A stretch of 48,049 bases of DNA from Pseudomonadota bacterium (GTDB taxonomy: Bacteria; Pseudomonadota; Gammaproteobacteria; Burkholderiales; JAJZUU01), in contig JAJZUU010000015.1 in NCBI GenBank assembly GCA_021848325.1, positions 1 to 48,049 on the forward strand, in the 5' to 3' direction. A model generated the notes under the pieces. The model was not told the DNA's origin and made no database searches. It was given only the letters and a program-made list of their open reading frames with translations. Shown piece after piece: positions 28,656-38,307 of the stretch. Position numbers and translations under genes: made by a program. The stretch's first letter is position 1. Each line of letters starts with the position of its first letter.

Positions 28656-31600
28656 ATGTTCGCGAAAAACACAGCCCTCAGCGTAGGTGCCGGCTTCGCC
28701 GTGGTATTGGCGTTGATGGTGGCCCTCGTGGCGGTCGGACTCACCCAGATGGAGGCCATCAACGACCGTCTCGAGCGCATCGTCGACGAAAACAACGTCA
28801 AGACCGAGCTGGCCACCGTCATGCGCGATTCCCTGCGTGAGCGCGCCATCAGCATGCACAACATCGTGGTCCTGGCGGACCCATTCGCCAAGGACCAGGA
28901 AATGATGAATTTCTACAACTACGGCACCAAATACGCCCGCGCCCGCCAGCGGCTGGAACAGATGGTCTCCAGCCACCAGGAAAAGGTGGTGCTGGACCGC
29001 ATCACACAACTCACCCGCGTCACCGCGCCGGTGGTCACCCGCACCATCGAACTGGCCATGGACAACCGGAACGCCGAGTCCCTGCATCTGCTCCAGGAGC
29101 GCACCATCCCCCTGCAAAAGACCCTGGTCGGCGAACTGGACAAATTGCTCACCCTGCAGCGGGACGCCGCCAGGAAGGCGGCGACGGAGGCCTCCCAGGC
29201 CTATTCCGAAACTCGGCTGTTGATGATGGGGCTGGGAATATCCGCGGCCGTGCTGGGGATACTCATCGCCGCCTTCGTGATCCGCCGCACTACGGTGCAG
29301 ACCCTGGAAATCGAGAAGGAGAAGCTGAAGTACATGACCCTGTTCCAGACCAACTCCGACGGGATCGTGCTGTTCGACGACAAGGGTTTTACCGATTGCA
29401 ACCAGGCCGCGCTGCGCATGTTCGGGATCGACTCGGTGGCGGAGTTCGTGCGCAAGCAGCCCCATGAACTGGGGCCGGCGCTGCAGCAGGACGGCACCCC
29501 GTCCGTGGAATACGCCGCGCGCCATATCGAGGTGGCGGTGGCCACCGGCCACTCCTTTATGGAATGGCTGGGCATCCGCGCCAACGGCAGCGTGTTTCCC
29601 TCCGAGATCGCCCTGCATTCCATGACCCTGGACGGCAGAGTGCTGATCCAGGCCATCGTGCGCGACATCACCGCCCGCAAGCAGGCCGAGCAGCAGCTCA
29701 AATCGGCCTATGACGCGGCCCTGGAGGCGGCCCGGGTCAAGTCGGAGTTCGTGGCCAACGTCAGCCACGAAATCCGCACCCCGATGAACGGAATCATCGG
29801 CATGGTCGACCTGCTGCTGGATACCAATCTCGGTCCCCAGCAACGGGACTATGCCGAAACCGTCCATAGTTCCGCCGAAGCGCTGCTCGGCATCATCAAC
29901 GGCATCCTGGACTTCTCCAAGATCGAAGCGGGCAAGCTGGATTTGGAGAGCATCGACTTCGACCTGCACGATATCGTGTTCGAGGTGGCGGAACTGCTCG
30001 CCGAACGCGCCCAGAGCAAAGGGCTGGAACTGCTGTGCGATCTGCCGCCCGACCTGCCCCGCCGCTGGCGCGGCGATCCCGGCCGCCTGCGTCAGGTGGT
30101 GACCAACCTGATGGACAATGCGGTCAAGTTCACCGACGGCGGTCAGGTGGTCCTGCGCATTCGCCACCGGGAGGGGGGCGAGGCCGGCACGAAACTGCTG
30201 TTCGAAGTGAGCGACACCGGCATCGGCATCTCCCGGGAGGGCCGCAAACGGTTGTTCCAGTCCTTCTCCCAGGCCGACGGTTCCACCACCCGCAAGTACG
30301 GGGGCACCGGCCTCGGCCTGGCCATATCCAAGCAACTGGTGGAGATCATGGGCGGCGAGATCGGCGTCCGCAGCGAACCGGGCATGGGCAGCACCTTCTG
30401 GTTCACCGTCTCTCTGCAAAGGCAGCCGGAGGCGACAACAGAGCCCCCCGCTGCGGCGCCGAACGGGGTGCGGGTCCTGGTGGCGGCTGCTAACGAAGGC
30501 CTAGCGGACATCCTGCGCGACCACTTGGAGCACCGGGGCCTGCATTGCAGCCTTTCGGCCGGCGCAGGGAACGTGCTGGCCGCACTGCGCGGCGCGCGCG
30601 AGGCCGGAGAACCGTTCCACATCATGATCGCCGACGCGGCCCTGACCTCCCCGACGGCGGAAGAACTGGCGAAATCCATCCGCAGCGACCCCGCCCTCGC
30701 GGACCTCAAGATCGTCTTGCTGATCCCCATCGCCCAGCATCATCACGAGGCCGCGCTGCTGCAATCCGGCTTTGACGCCTGCGTGAGCAAGCCTGTCAGG
30801 CAGGCGCGCCTGTACCAGGTCTTGTCCGCCCTGCTGGGCCAAGCCCCGGCCAGCCAGCCCGCGGCACCGGCCAGGGTACCCGGCGCGGCGCTGCCGCGCG
30901 GCAGGCCGTGCCGCATCCTGGTGGCGGAAGACAACGCCGTCAACCAGAAGGTCATGCTGCACATGCTGCGCCGCCTGGGCCTGACGGCCGACGTGGCCGC
31001 CAACGGCGCGGAGGCGGCCGCCTCCGCGGCGCAGGTCTGCTACGACCTGATCCTGATGGACTGCCAGATGCCGGAGATGGATGGTTTCGAGGCAACCCTG
31101 GAAATCCGGCGCCGCGAGCAGGCCGCCGGGACCGGCGCCCGGATGCCGATCATCGCCATGACCGCCAACGCCATGCCGGGCGACCGGGAAAAATGCCTGG
31201 CCGGGGGTATGGACGACTATCTGCAAAAACCGCTCAAGAGCGAGGACCTGGAAACGCTGATCGCGCGCTGGATCCCGGAGCAAGAGGAGGAAGGGGCCGC
31301 CGCGGCCGCCGCCCGTGCGGCGCCACCGGCGAACGCAGCCCCCCTGGAACTGGAGCGGCTGTATGCGCTGTTCAAACAGGACGACAAGGTGGTCCGGGAG
31401 TTGCTCGACCTTTACCTGTCGACCACCGAGGAGGCCCTAGGCCGTCTGCGCTCCGCCGCGGAACAGCAAGACGGCGCGGCCACCGCGCGCACCGCCCACG
31501 AAATCAAGGGCGCATCGGCGTACATCACCGCTTATGAGATGAAGGAACTGGTCCAGTCGGTGGAACTGGCCGCGAAACGGGCTGACTGGGCAAAGGTGAC

Positions 31601-31721
31601 GGCGGTGCTGGAGGAAATCGAACCGGCGTTCATCCGCATCTGGGCTGCGGTCAACGGATTGGACCGCGCCGTCCGGCCCGCCCCCGGCCCGGGGGAGGAG
31701 CCCCTGCGGCAGGCGGGTTAG
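28656..31721 (+). CDS. Hybrid sensor histidine kinase, BarA-like
   Basis: Multidomain phosphorelay kinase of 1021 residues. Membrane helices at about 8-28 and 188-209 flank a helical periplasmic region. Then come a PAS domain (about 226-340), HisKA with His371 in [12 protein letters not shown], a HATPase with NLMDNAVKF and GTGLGL motifs, a degenerate receiver, an intact receiver ([12 protein letters not shown], with KP later) and an Hpt domain (TAHEIKGAS). The ATG at 28656 was chosen because an AAGGAC lies upstream and the first helix follows directly; a GTG at 28614 is in frame. The stimulus is unknown. Its output regulator is not encoded nearby. Confidence 0.92.
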   Translation: MFAKNTALSVGAGFAVVLALMVALVAVGLTQMEAINDRLERIVDENNVKTELATVMRDSLRERAISMHNIVVLADPFAKDQEMMNFYNYGTKYARARQRLEQMVSSHQEKVVLDRITQLTRVTAPVVTRTIELAMDNRNAESLHLLQERTIPLQKTLVGELDKLLTLQRDAARKAATEASQAYSETRLLMMGLGISAAVLGILIAAFVIRRTTVQTLEIEKEKLKYMTLFQTNSDGIVLFDDKGFTDCNQAALRMFGIDSVAEFVRKQPHELGPALQQDGTPSVEYAARHIEVAVATGHSFMEWLGIRANGSVFPSEIALHSMTLDGRVLIQAIVRDITARKQAEQQLKSAYDAALEAARVKSEFVANVSHEIRTPMNGIIGMVDLLLDTNLGPQQRDYAETVHSSAEALLGIINGILDFSKIEAGKLDLESIDFDLHDIVFEVAELLAERAQSKGLELLCDLPPDLPRRWRGDPGRLRQVVTNLMDNAVKFTDGGQVVLRIRHREGGEAGTKLLFEVSDTGIGISREGRKRLFQSFSQADGSTTRKYGGTGLGLAISKQLVEIMGGEIGVRSEPGMGSTFWFTVSLQRQPEATTEPPAAAPNGVRVLVAAANEGLADILRDHLEHRGLHCSLSAGAGNVLAALRGAREAGEPFHIMIADAALTSPTAEELAKSIRSDPALADLKIVLLIPIAQHHHEAALLQSGFDACVSKPVRQARLYQVLSALLGQAPASQPAAPARVPGAALPRGRPCRILVAEDNAVNQKVMLHMLRRLGLTADVAANGAEAAASAAQVCYDLILMDCQMPEMDGFEATLEIRRREQAAGTGARMPIIAMTANAMPGDREKCLAGGMDDYLQKPLKSEDLETLIARWIPEQEEEGAAAAAARAAPPANAAPLELERLYALFKQDDKVVRELLDLYLSTTEEALGRLRSAAEQQDGAATARTAHEIKGASAYITAYEMKELVQSVELAAKRADWAKVTAVLEEIEPAFIRIWAAVNGLDRAVRPAPGPGEEPLRQAG

Positions 31722-31739
31722 CCACCGGCGCCCGTCACG

Positions 31740-32117
31740 TCAGTAGGTGATGGATTTCCACTCGTTGTCCAGCACCCGGCTCATGTACGTCACGCCGCCG
31801 GCCATGCCGGTACACTCGGGGATCATGATGTCCTCGGTAAGGGCGAAGGTGGACATGGCGCCGCCGCAGGCGAAGAACTTGACGCCCAGGTCCGCGGCGT
31901 CCTTCATGAAGGCATAGACTGACTTGGCCTTGTTGTCGCTCGGGTAGATCTTGTCGGCCACCCCCTTGACCAGGAGGCGGGTGGCGCGGCTGGCGAAATA
32001 GACCTCCACTTCCGCATCCATGGCCGCCGCCGCAGCCGCCTGGAAAAACGGCGTGCCGCACAGATGCGGCTGATCCGGGTCGATGGTCAGAAGCATCATC
32101 ACCAATTTGTCAGCCAT
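31740..32117 (-). CDS. DsrE/DsrF-like sulphur-family protein
   Basis: Small cytosolic protein of 125 residues with the DsrE fold: an N-terminal strand (KLVMMLLTID), then VEVYFASRATRLLVKGV and a GVKFFACGGAMSTF segment with a Cys. DsrE-like proteins transfer or bind persulphide sulphur, but many family members have no known role. It lies 117 nt downstream of hypE, on the same strand, and may be the last gene of the hydrogenase transcript. Confidence 0.85.
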   Translation of the reverse strand: MADKLVMMLLTIDPDQPHLCGTPFFQAAAAAAMDAEVEVYFASRATRLLVKGVADKIYPSDNKAKSVYAFMKDAADLGVKFFACGGAMSTFALTEDIMIPECTGMAGGVTYMSRVLDNEWKSITY

Positions 32118-32234
32118 AGTTCTGAAGCGTTACAACATCGAAATCTGCGAAACTAACCGATTTTCCGGAGCCCTGTCAACCGCCCCCGGGGCGCGGGAAC
32201 AAACCATGCCGGATCAATATCCTGGAGCGCCTCC

Positions 32235-33284
32235 TCAGCAGATTCTGGGCAACTGCTCCCCCGCCAGCCAGTCCACCACCCGCCTGCCGCCGAAGGCGGT
32301 TTCCATCTGTACGAAGCGGTGTGGGTCCTCCCGTACCTCCCCGACCACGGCGGCTTCCCGGCCGAGGGGATGGGCGCGCATCGCCGCCAGCAGCGGTTGT
32401 GCCGCCGGCGCCGGACAGATCGCCAGCAGCTTGCCCTCGTTCGCCACATAGAGCGGGTCGAGACCGAGAAATTCGCAGGCGGCGGCGACCTCCGGGCGCA
32501 CCGGAATCGCCGCCTCCTGCAGCATCATCCCCACCCCGGACTGGCGCGCGATCTCGTTGAGGGCCGTGGCCAGGCCGCCCCGGGTAGGGTCGCGCAGGCA
32601 ATGGATGTCCGGCGCCGCCGCCACCATCGCCTGCACCAGCCCGTGCAGGGCGGCGCTGTCGGACTCGACTGCGGTGCCGAAGGACAGGTTCTCGCGGCAG
32701 GACATCACCGCCACCCCGTGGTCCCCCACGCTGCCGCTGAGCAGGATCTTGTCCCCGGGCCGGGCCCGTTCGGAGGAGATGTCTATCCCCTCCGGCACCA
32801 GGCCCACCCCGGTGGTGTTGATGAACACCCCATCCCCCTTGCCCCGTTCCACCACCTTGGTGTCGCCGGTCACGACCGGCACCCCGGCGGCCCGGGACGC
32901 CCGGGCCATGGAGCGGACGATGCGCCGCAGGTCGGCCAGGGGGAAGCCCTCCTCCAGCACGAAGGCGGCGGACAGATAGCGGGGGTGCGCCCCCGCCATG
33001 GCCACGTCGTTGATGGTGCCATGCACCGCCAGGCTGCCGATGTCGCCCCCGGGGAAGAACAGGGGTGACACCACGTGGCTGTCGGTGGCCATCACCATGC
33101 GCCCGGCGGGGACGCTGAAGGCGGCCTGGTCGTTCATCCGGCGCAGCAGGGGGTTGTCGAAGGCCGCGACGAACAGTTCCTCGATCAGTTGCGCCATGGC
33201 TCGGCCGCCGCTGCCGTGGCTCATGTCCACCCGGCCGTCGCGGAAGTCCAGGGGGCGCGGGTAGCCGCCTTTTCTCCGGTTCAT
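32235..33284 (-). CDS. hypE: HypE, makes the CN ligand for the NiFe centre
   Basis: Dehydrates the thiocarbamoyl group it receives from HypF to form the cyanide ligands. The 349-residue protein has the ATP-binding N-terminus with SHGSGGRAM, TDSHVVSPLFF and the phosphate loop GDTKVVERG, and ends in PRIC, whose last Cys carries the ligand. The ATG is 14 nt after the hypD stop. Length is normal. Confidence 0.97.
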   Translation of the reverse strand: MNRRKGGYPRPLDFRDGRVDMSHGSGGRAMAQLIEELFVAAFDNPLLRRMNDQAAFSVPAGRMVMATDSHVVSPLFFPGGDIGSLAVHGTINDVAMAGAHPRYLSAAFVLEEGFPLADLRRIVRSMARASRAAGVPVVTGDTKVVERGKGDGVFINTTGVGLVPEGIDISSERARPGDKILLSGSVGDHGVAVMSCRENLSFGTAVESDSAALHGLVQAMVAAAPDIHCLRDPTRGGLATALNEIARQSGVGMMLQEAAIPVRPEVAAACEFLGLDPLYVANEGKLLAICPAPAAQPLLAAMRAHPLGREAAVVGEVREDPHRFVQMETAFGGRRVVDWLAGEQLPRIC

Positions 33285-33298
33285 TCGGTCGCCCCCTC

Positions 33299-34423
33299 CT
33301 ACGCCACGTCGCGCCAGCGCCCGTAGGCATAGTGGGCGGCGCAGGCCCCTTCGCTGGACACCATGCAGGCGCCCAGAGGGCTTTCCGGGGTGCAGGCGGT
33401 GCCGAACAGATTGCACTCCCGGGGCCGTTTCTGGCCGCGCAGGATGGCGGCGCATTCGCAGCCCTTTTGGTCCGGCACCGCCCGCTCTTCCACCCCGAAG
33501 CGCCGCTCCGCGTCCCAGGCCGCATAGCGCTCGCCGATGCGCAGGCCGCTGTCGGGCACCCGACCCAGGCCGCGCCATTCGAAATCCGGACGCAGCTCGA
33601 ATATCTCCGCCATCAAGGCCTGGGCCTTGCGGTTGCCGTCCCGGGTCACGGCCCGGGTGAACTCGTTTTCCACCTCCGCCCGCCCCTGGTTCAATTGGCG
33701 CAGCAGCATCAAAATGGCCTGCATCACGTCCAGCGGCTCGAATCCGGCGATCACCACCGGCTTGCGGTAGTCCAGGGCAAACGGCTCGTAGGGGCGGCTG
33801 CCGATCACCGTGCTGACATGGGCCGGGCCGACGAAGCCGTCGATCCGCACGCCTTTCCCTTCCTGGCCGGGGGGGCCCAGGATGGCGCCCATCGCCGCCG
33901 GGGTCAGGACGTGGTTGCAGAACACGCTGAAATTCTTGAGCCCCAGACGGCTGGCCTCGCGGATCGCCACCGCCGTGGGCGGGGTGGTGGTCTCGAAGCC
34001 GATGGCGAAGAACACCACTTCCCTCCCCGGATTGTCCCGGGCGATGCGCACCGCGTCGGCGCTGGAATAGACCATGCGCACGTCGGCGCCGGCGGCCTTG
34101 GCCTTGAGCAGGCTGCCGCGGTTGGCGGTAGGCACCCGCAGCATGTCGCCGTAGGTGCACAGGATCACGCCAGGGATCCCGGCCAGGGCCACGGCCGCCT
34201 CGATCCGTCCCCCCGGCAGCACGCACACAGGGCAACCGGGGCCGTGGACCAGGCGCACGTTGGGGGAGAGCATGCCCTGGATGCCATGGCGGAAGATGGC
34301 ATGGGTATGGCCGCCGCAGAACTCCATCAGGGCGTACTCCCGCGCCGGGTCCGCCTCCCGGGCGATGGCCGCGGCCAGGCCGGCCGCGGCGGCCCGGTCC
34401 CGGAACTCGTCCACGTACTTCAC
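33299..34423 (-). CDS. hypD: HypD, Fe(CN)2CO assembly scaffold
   Basis: Fe-S protein that, with HypC, holds the iron while CN and CO are added. The 374-residue protein has FCGGHTHAIFRHGI, GPGCPVCVLP and GFETTTPPTA, and several C-terminal cysteines for its [4Fe-4S] cluster. It starts with GTG at 34423 and overlaps the hypC stop by 4 nt (GTGA). Confidence 0.97.
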   Translation of the reverse strand: MKYVDEFRDRAAAAGLAAAIAREADPAREYALMEFCGGHTHAIFRHGIQGMLSPNVRLVHGPGCPVCVLPGGRIEAAVALAGIPGVILCTYGDMLRVPTANRGSLLKAKAAGADVRMVYSSADAVRIARDNPGREVVFFAIGFETTTPPTAVAIREASRLGLKNFSVFCNHVLTPAAMGAILGPPGQEGKGVRIDGFVGPAHVSTVIGSRPYEPFALDYRKPVVIAGFEPLDVMQAILMLLRQLNQGRAEVENEFTRAVTRDGNRKAQALMAEIFELRPDFEWRGLGRVPDSGLRIGERYAAWDAERRFGVEERAVPDQKGCECAAILRGQKRPRECNLFGTACTPESPLGACMVSSEGACAAHYAYGRWRDVA

Positions 34424-34647
34424 GCCGCCCCCTCCCGCGCCAGCTCGGCGAACAGGCGCAGGGTGCCCTCGGCCTCCTCCGGGTCGAGGCGGCTCAGGGC
34501 ATAGCCCACGTGGACGATGACGTAGTCCCCCTCCCGCACCCCGTCCACCAGGGCCAGGGAGATCTCCTTGCGCACCCCGCCCATGTCCACCACTGCGGAC
34601 TCCGGTTCCACCAAACGTTCCACCCGCGCGGGAATGGCCAGACACAT
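34420..34647 (-). CDS. hypC: HypC, hydrogenase assembly chaperone
   Basis: Small chaperone of 75 residues that binds HypD and the large-subunit precursor. It starts MCLAIPARVE, with the essential Cys2. It overlaps hypD by 4 nt and lies 12 nt after hypF. It is distinct from the related HupF at 40747-41058. Confidence 0.95.
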   Translation of the reverse strand: MCLAIPARVERLVEPESAVVDMGGVRKEISLALVDGVREGDYVIVHVGYALSRLDPEEAEGTLRLFAELAREGAA

Positions 34648-34659
34648 GATTCGCTCCTT

Positions 34660-36981
34660 TCAGACTAAGTCCTGCAGCGTCACCCAGGCCTGACCCAGGC
34701 TCAGGCCCCCGTCGTTGGGGGGCACCTGGTGCGCCTGGAACACCTCGATGCGCCGCTGCCCCAGCAATTCCGCCAGCCTTTCCCTCAGGATGCGGTTGAG
34801 GAAACAGCCCCCGCCCAGGGCCACCCGCCTGAGCCCTTCCCGCTCGGCCGTTTCCGCCACCCATCGGGCGAGGCCGTCGGCCAGAGTGGCGTGGAACAGC
34901 GCCGCCCCGTAGGAGGCGTCGTCCAGGTCGGCCAGGTGGTCGAGCAGGGGCAGGAAGCTCAGCACCCCGTTCCCTTCCAACAGATAGCCTCGTTCGAGCG
35001 GCGCCACCGGGCCGCGCGCCTCGGCCAGCCCCTCCAGCAGCATGGCCCCCTGTCCCTCGAAACCCTGCACCTCCTTCACCCCCAGCAGGCCCACGGCGGC
35101 ATCGAACAACCGGCCGGCGCTGCTGGTGGGGGGGCAGTTGACGCCCCGCTCCAGCATGGCGGCCACCGCCTCCGCACCGGGGCGGGCCAGGCGGGCGCCG
35201 ATCTGCGCCCCCCGGCCCAGGGCGAACAGGGCGCCGGCCGCCATGCGCCACGGCTCCCGGGCGGCCCGCTCGCCGCCGGGCAGGGTCAGGTGCCCGAGGT
35301 GGCCGAGGCGTGCGGCGCGCGCCCCCTCCACCCGCAACAGCTCGCCGCCCCAGATACCGCCGTCCGCGCCCAGGCCCACCCCGTCCAGGGCGAGTCCCAG
35401 CAGCGGTCCCTCCAGGCCGTGCTCCGCCGCCACCGCGGCGATGTGGGCGTGATGGTGCTGCACCCCCAGGATCGGCACCCCGTGGCGCGCGGCGAAATCG
35501 GCGGCGAAGCGGGTGCTGAAAAAGTCCGGGTGCAGGTCGTGGGCCACCGCCTCGGGCCTGATTTCCAGCACCCGGCACAGGTGCTCCACCGTCTCCTCCA
35601 GGGCCCGGCGGGTGGCGGCGTTGTCCAGGTCGCCGATGTGCTGGGACAGGAAGGCCTCGTCGCCCCGGGTCAGGCACACGGTGTTCTTGAGGTAGCCGCC
35701 GCAGGCCAGCACAGACGGCCCTTTCGCCGTCAGCCGGATGGCCCGGGGAGTGAAACCCCGGCCGCGGCGCACCAGGGCGGGCGCCCCCTTGGCCGCGTAC
35801 AGCACGCTGTCGTCGCAGCGCACCCGGATGTCCCGGTCGTGGACCAGGAAGCCGTCGGCGATGCCGGCGAGGCGGGCCAGCGCCTCCCGGTTGCCGGTCA
35901 CCAGGGGCTCGCCGCCGGGGTTGGCACTGGTCATCACCAGGGCGAGCGGTTGCGGCGCAGCGAGCCACGCGGTCCCGTCGGGGCGGCCCGCCGCCTGGTG
36001 GAACAGCAGGTAGTGGAGCGGGGCGTGGGGCAGCATCACCCCCAACCGCGGCATCCCCGGCGCCACCCCGGGCAGGGCCCGGTCGCAGTCCGGCCCCTTG
36101 GGCAGCAGCACCACCGGCCTTTCCGGGGACTCCAGCAAGGCCTCCTCGTCCGGGCCGAGGTGCACCAGCCCGGCCAAGGAGGCCAGCCCTGCCAGCATCA
36201 CCGCGAACGGCTTTTCCTCGCGCGCCTTGCGCAGGCGGAGGCGGGCCACCGCCTCGCCGTTGCGGGCGTCGCACGCCAGGTGAAATCCGCCCAGCCCCTT
36301 GATCGCCAGGATCTTTCCCTGGCCCAGCCAATCCAGAGCGGCGGCCAGCGGGTCCGGGGCGGATGCCGGCCGGCCTTCCCGGTCCAGCAGGCGCAGGGTG
36401 GGGCCGCACTCGGGGCAGGCGTTGGGCTGGGCGTGGAAGCGCCGGCCCTGCGGGGATTGGTATTCTTCCCGGCAGCGCGGGCACATGGGGAAGCAGGCCA
36501 TGCTGGTGTGGTGCCGGTCGTAGGGCAGGGCCGTGGTGATGGTGTAGCGCGGGCCGCATTGGGTGCAATTGATGAAGGGGTGGCGGTAGCGCCGGTCGGC
36601 GGGATCGAACAGCTCCGAAAGGCAGTCCGCGCATAGGGCGGTGTCCGGGGCGATGCCGGTGGCCGCCGGCCCGCCGCGACTGGGAAGGATACGGAATCCC
36701 TCCCCGCCCTCCCGGGGCGTCTGCGCCCCCGCTTCCACCTCGCGGACCCGCGCCAGGGGCGGCGCCTCCCGGCGCAGGCGGCACAGCAACTGCTCGATGC
36801 GCACCGGCTCGCCCTGGGCCTCGATCTCCACCCCGGCGCCGTCGTTGCGCACCCAGCCGGACAGGCCCAGCTCCCCCGCCACGCGGTAGACGAAGGGGCG
36901 GAAGCCCACCCCCTGGACCTGGCCGCGCACCCGGATATGTACCCGGGCCGCTTCAGCGGCTTCTAGCCTGACCAACTCCAC
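34660..36981 (-). CDS. hypF: HypF, carbamoyltransferase of hydrogenase maturation
   Basis: Transfers a carbamoyl group from carbamoyl phosphate to HypE. The 773-residue protein has an N-terminal acylphosphatase domain (VRGQVQGVGFRPFVYRVA, about 18-35), two zinc fingers of CX2C-X18-CX2C type (starting CADC and CPRC), a YrdC-like domain and a C-terminal Kae1-like domain with HHHAHIAAVAAEHG. Length matches the family. It lies 13 nt after hypB. Confidence 0.97.
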   Translation of the reverse strand: MELVRLEAAEAARVHIRVRGQVQGVGFRPFVYRVAGELGLSGWVRNDGAGVEIEAQGEPVRIEQLLCRLRREAPPLARVREVEAGAQTPREGGEGFRILPSRGGPAATGIAPDTALCADCLSELFDPADRRYRHPFINCTQCGPRYTITTALPYDRHHTSMACFPMCPRCREEYQSPQGRRFHAQPNACPECGPTLRLLDREGRPASAPDPLAAALDWLGQGKILAIKGLGGFHLACDARNGEAVARLRLRKAREEKPFAVMLAGLASLAGLVHLGPDEEALLESPERPVVLLPKGPDCDRALPGVAPGMPRLGVMLPHAPLHYLLFHQAAGRPDGTAWLAAPQPLALVMTSANPGGEPLVTGNREALARLAGIADGFLVHDRDIRVRCDDSVLYAAKGAPALVRRGRGFTPRAIRLTAKGPSVLACGGYLKNTVCLTRGDEAFLSQHIGDLDNAATRRALEETVEHLCRVLEIRPEAVAHDLHPDFFSTRFAADFAARHGVPILGVQHHHAHIAAVAAEHGLEGPLLGLALDGVGLGADGGIWGGELLRVEGARAARLGHLGHLTLPGGERAAREPWRMAAGALFALGRGAQIGARLARPGAEAVAAMLERGVNCPPTSSAGRLFDAAVGLLGVKEVQGFEGQGAMLLEGLAEARGPVAPLERGYLLEGNGVLSFLPLLDHLADLDDASYGAALFHATLADGLARWVAETAEREGLRRVALGGGCFLNRILRERLAELLGQRRIEVFQAHQVPPNDGGLSLGQAWVTLQDLV

Positions 36982-36994
36982 CCCCTCCGCCCGC

Positions 36995-37891
36995 TCACCC
37001 GCCTCCCGCCTTAAGAGCCGCCAGTTCGGCCTCCAGGGCGGCGATCTTTTGCTTGAGGGTGGCCACGGTCTCCCGGCGGCGCGCGACGGCGGTCTCCAGG
37101 CTGTGTTCCAGCCAGTCCAGCCATTCCTCCATGCCCTCCCCGGTGGCGGCCGAGACCAATATCACCCGAATATGGGGATTGACCCGCCGCGCGTATTCCA
37201 GGCACAGGGGCACGTTGAACGCCAGGTGGGGCAGCAGGTCCACCTTGTTGAGCAGCATCAGGTCTGCGGCGGCGAACATGTCCGGGTACTTGAGGGGTTT
37301 GTCCTCCCCCTCGGTCACCGACAGGATCACCACCTTGTGGGCCTCGCCCAGGTCGAAGGCGGCGGGGCACACCAGGTTGCCCACGTTCTCCACCAGCAGC
37401 AGGCTGTTGTCCTTGAGGCCCAGCCGCTCCACCCCGTGCCCCACCATGTGGGCGTCCAGGTGGCAGCCCTTGCCGGTATTGATCTGCAGGGCCGCCGCCC
37501 CGGTGGCGCGGATGCGCTCGGCGTCCAGGCTGGTCTGCTGGTCGCCTTCGATCACCGCCACCGGGAAGCGCCCCTTGAGGGCGTTGATGGTGCGGATCAG
37601 CAGCGTGGTCTTGCCGGAACCCGGGCTCGAAACCAGGTTGACGGCGAAGATGCCGTGCTCCCGGAACCGGCGCCGGTTGGCGGCCGCGTATTCGTCGTTC
37701 TTGCTGAGGATGTCCTGCTCCACCTGCACCAACCGGCCCGCGCCTGCGTCGTGCGAGGGGTGCGAATGCCCCCCCGGGTGGGAATGGGTGTGGCTGTGCC
37801 CCGTCCCGTCCGGGTGGACATGGCGGTGCTCGTGGGATTCCTCGCCTTCGATCCGGGCCTCGCCTGCGTCGCAGCCGCATATCGTGCACAT
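36995..37891 (-). CDS. hypB: HypB, nickel-inserting GTPase
   Basis: GTPase that helps HypA insert nickel. The 298-residue protein starts with the high-affinity nickel motif CTICGC, then a His-rich stretch ([16 protein letters not shown]) likely to store nickel. The GTPase core shows [11 protein letters not shown] and ENVGNLVCP. The C-terminal 30 residues form an extra helix ([18 protein letters not shown]) that looks like a coiled coil and is not in E. coli HypB. It lies 74 nt after hypA. Confidence 0.97.
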   Translation of the reverse strand: MCTICGCDAGEARIEGEESHEHRHVHPDGTGHSHTHSHPGGHSHPSHDAGAGRLVQVEQDILSKNDEYAAANRRRFREHGIFAVNLVSSPGSGKTTLLIRTINALKGRFPVAVIEGDQQTSLDAERIRATGAAALQINTGKGCHLDAHMVGHGVERLGLKDNSLLLVENVGNLVCPAAFDLGEAHKVVILSVTEGEDKPLKYPDMFAAADLMLLNKVDLLPHLAFNVPLCLEYARRVNPHIRVILVSAATGEGMEEWLDWLEHSLETAVARRRETVATLKQKIAALEAELAALKAGGG

Positions 37892-37965
37892 GGTGTCTTC
37901 CTCCGGGTAATCGCCGTGATCTCAAGTTTACCGCAGAGCCGGGCCGGTGCGCAGCGGATTGTGGA

Positions 37966-38307
37966 TTATTCCACCTCCAGTTCCTTGACCCGCATCTCGG
38001 TGCCGCCGGTGATCTGCAGCCCGAAGCCGCCGCAACCGGGGCAGGAATCGCAGCGCGCCGCGACGGCGACCGTCCGGCCGCAGTCCAGGCACCAGGCCCG
38101 GCCCTCGGCGGCGAGGATCTGCAGTTGGGCGCCCTCGGCCAGGGTGCCCTTGGTGACCGCATCGAAACAGAAACTCAGGGCGTCCGGTTCGACCCCGGCC
38201 AGGGCGCCGATCTCCAGCCACACGGTGCGTACCCGGCCGAAGCCCTGCCTGCCGGCGTTCTCCTCCAGGACATCCAGGATGCCCTGGGCCAGGGCCATCT
38301 CATGCAC
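37966..38307 (-). CDS. hypA: HypA, nickel chaperone
   Basis: Zinc-containing nickel chaperone of 113 residues. It starts MHEMALAQGIL with the conserved His2 nickel ligand. The zinc site is CLDCG plus CPGCGG. It overlaps the hupK stop by 8 nt. Its normal partner HypB follows. Confidence 0.95.
   Translation of the reverse strand: MHEMALAQGILDVLEENAGRQGFGRVRTVWLEIGALAGVEPDALSFCFDAVTKGTLAEGAQLQILAAEGRAWCLDCGRTVAVAARCDSCPGCGGFGLQITGGTEMRVKELEVE

Noticed and set aside
28482-30419. A 645-codon minus-strand open frame
   Set aside because: Antisense to the hybrid sensor kinase, which has clear domains.
34424-36784. N-terminal extension of hypD to make a 1161-codon protein
   Set aside because: The frame runs across hypC and hypF, which are well supported; hypD starts with the GTG at 34423.
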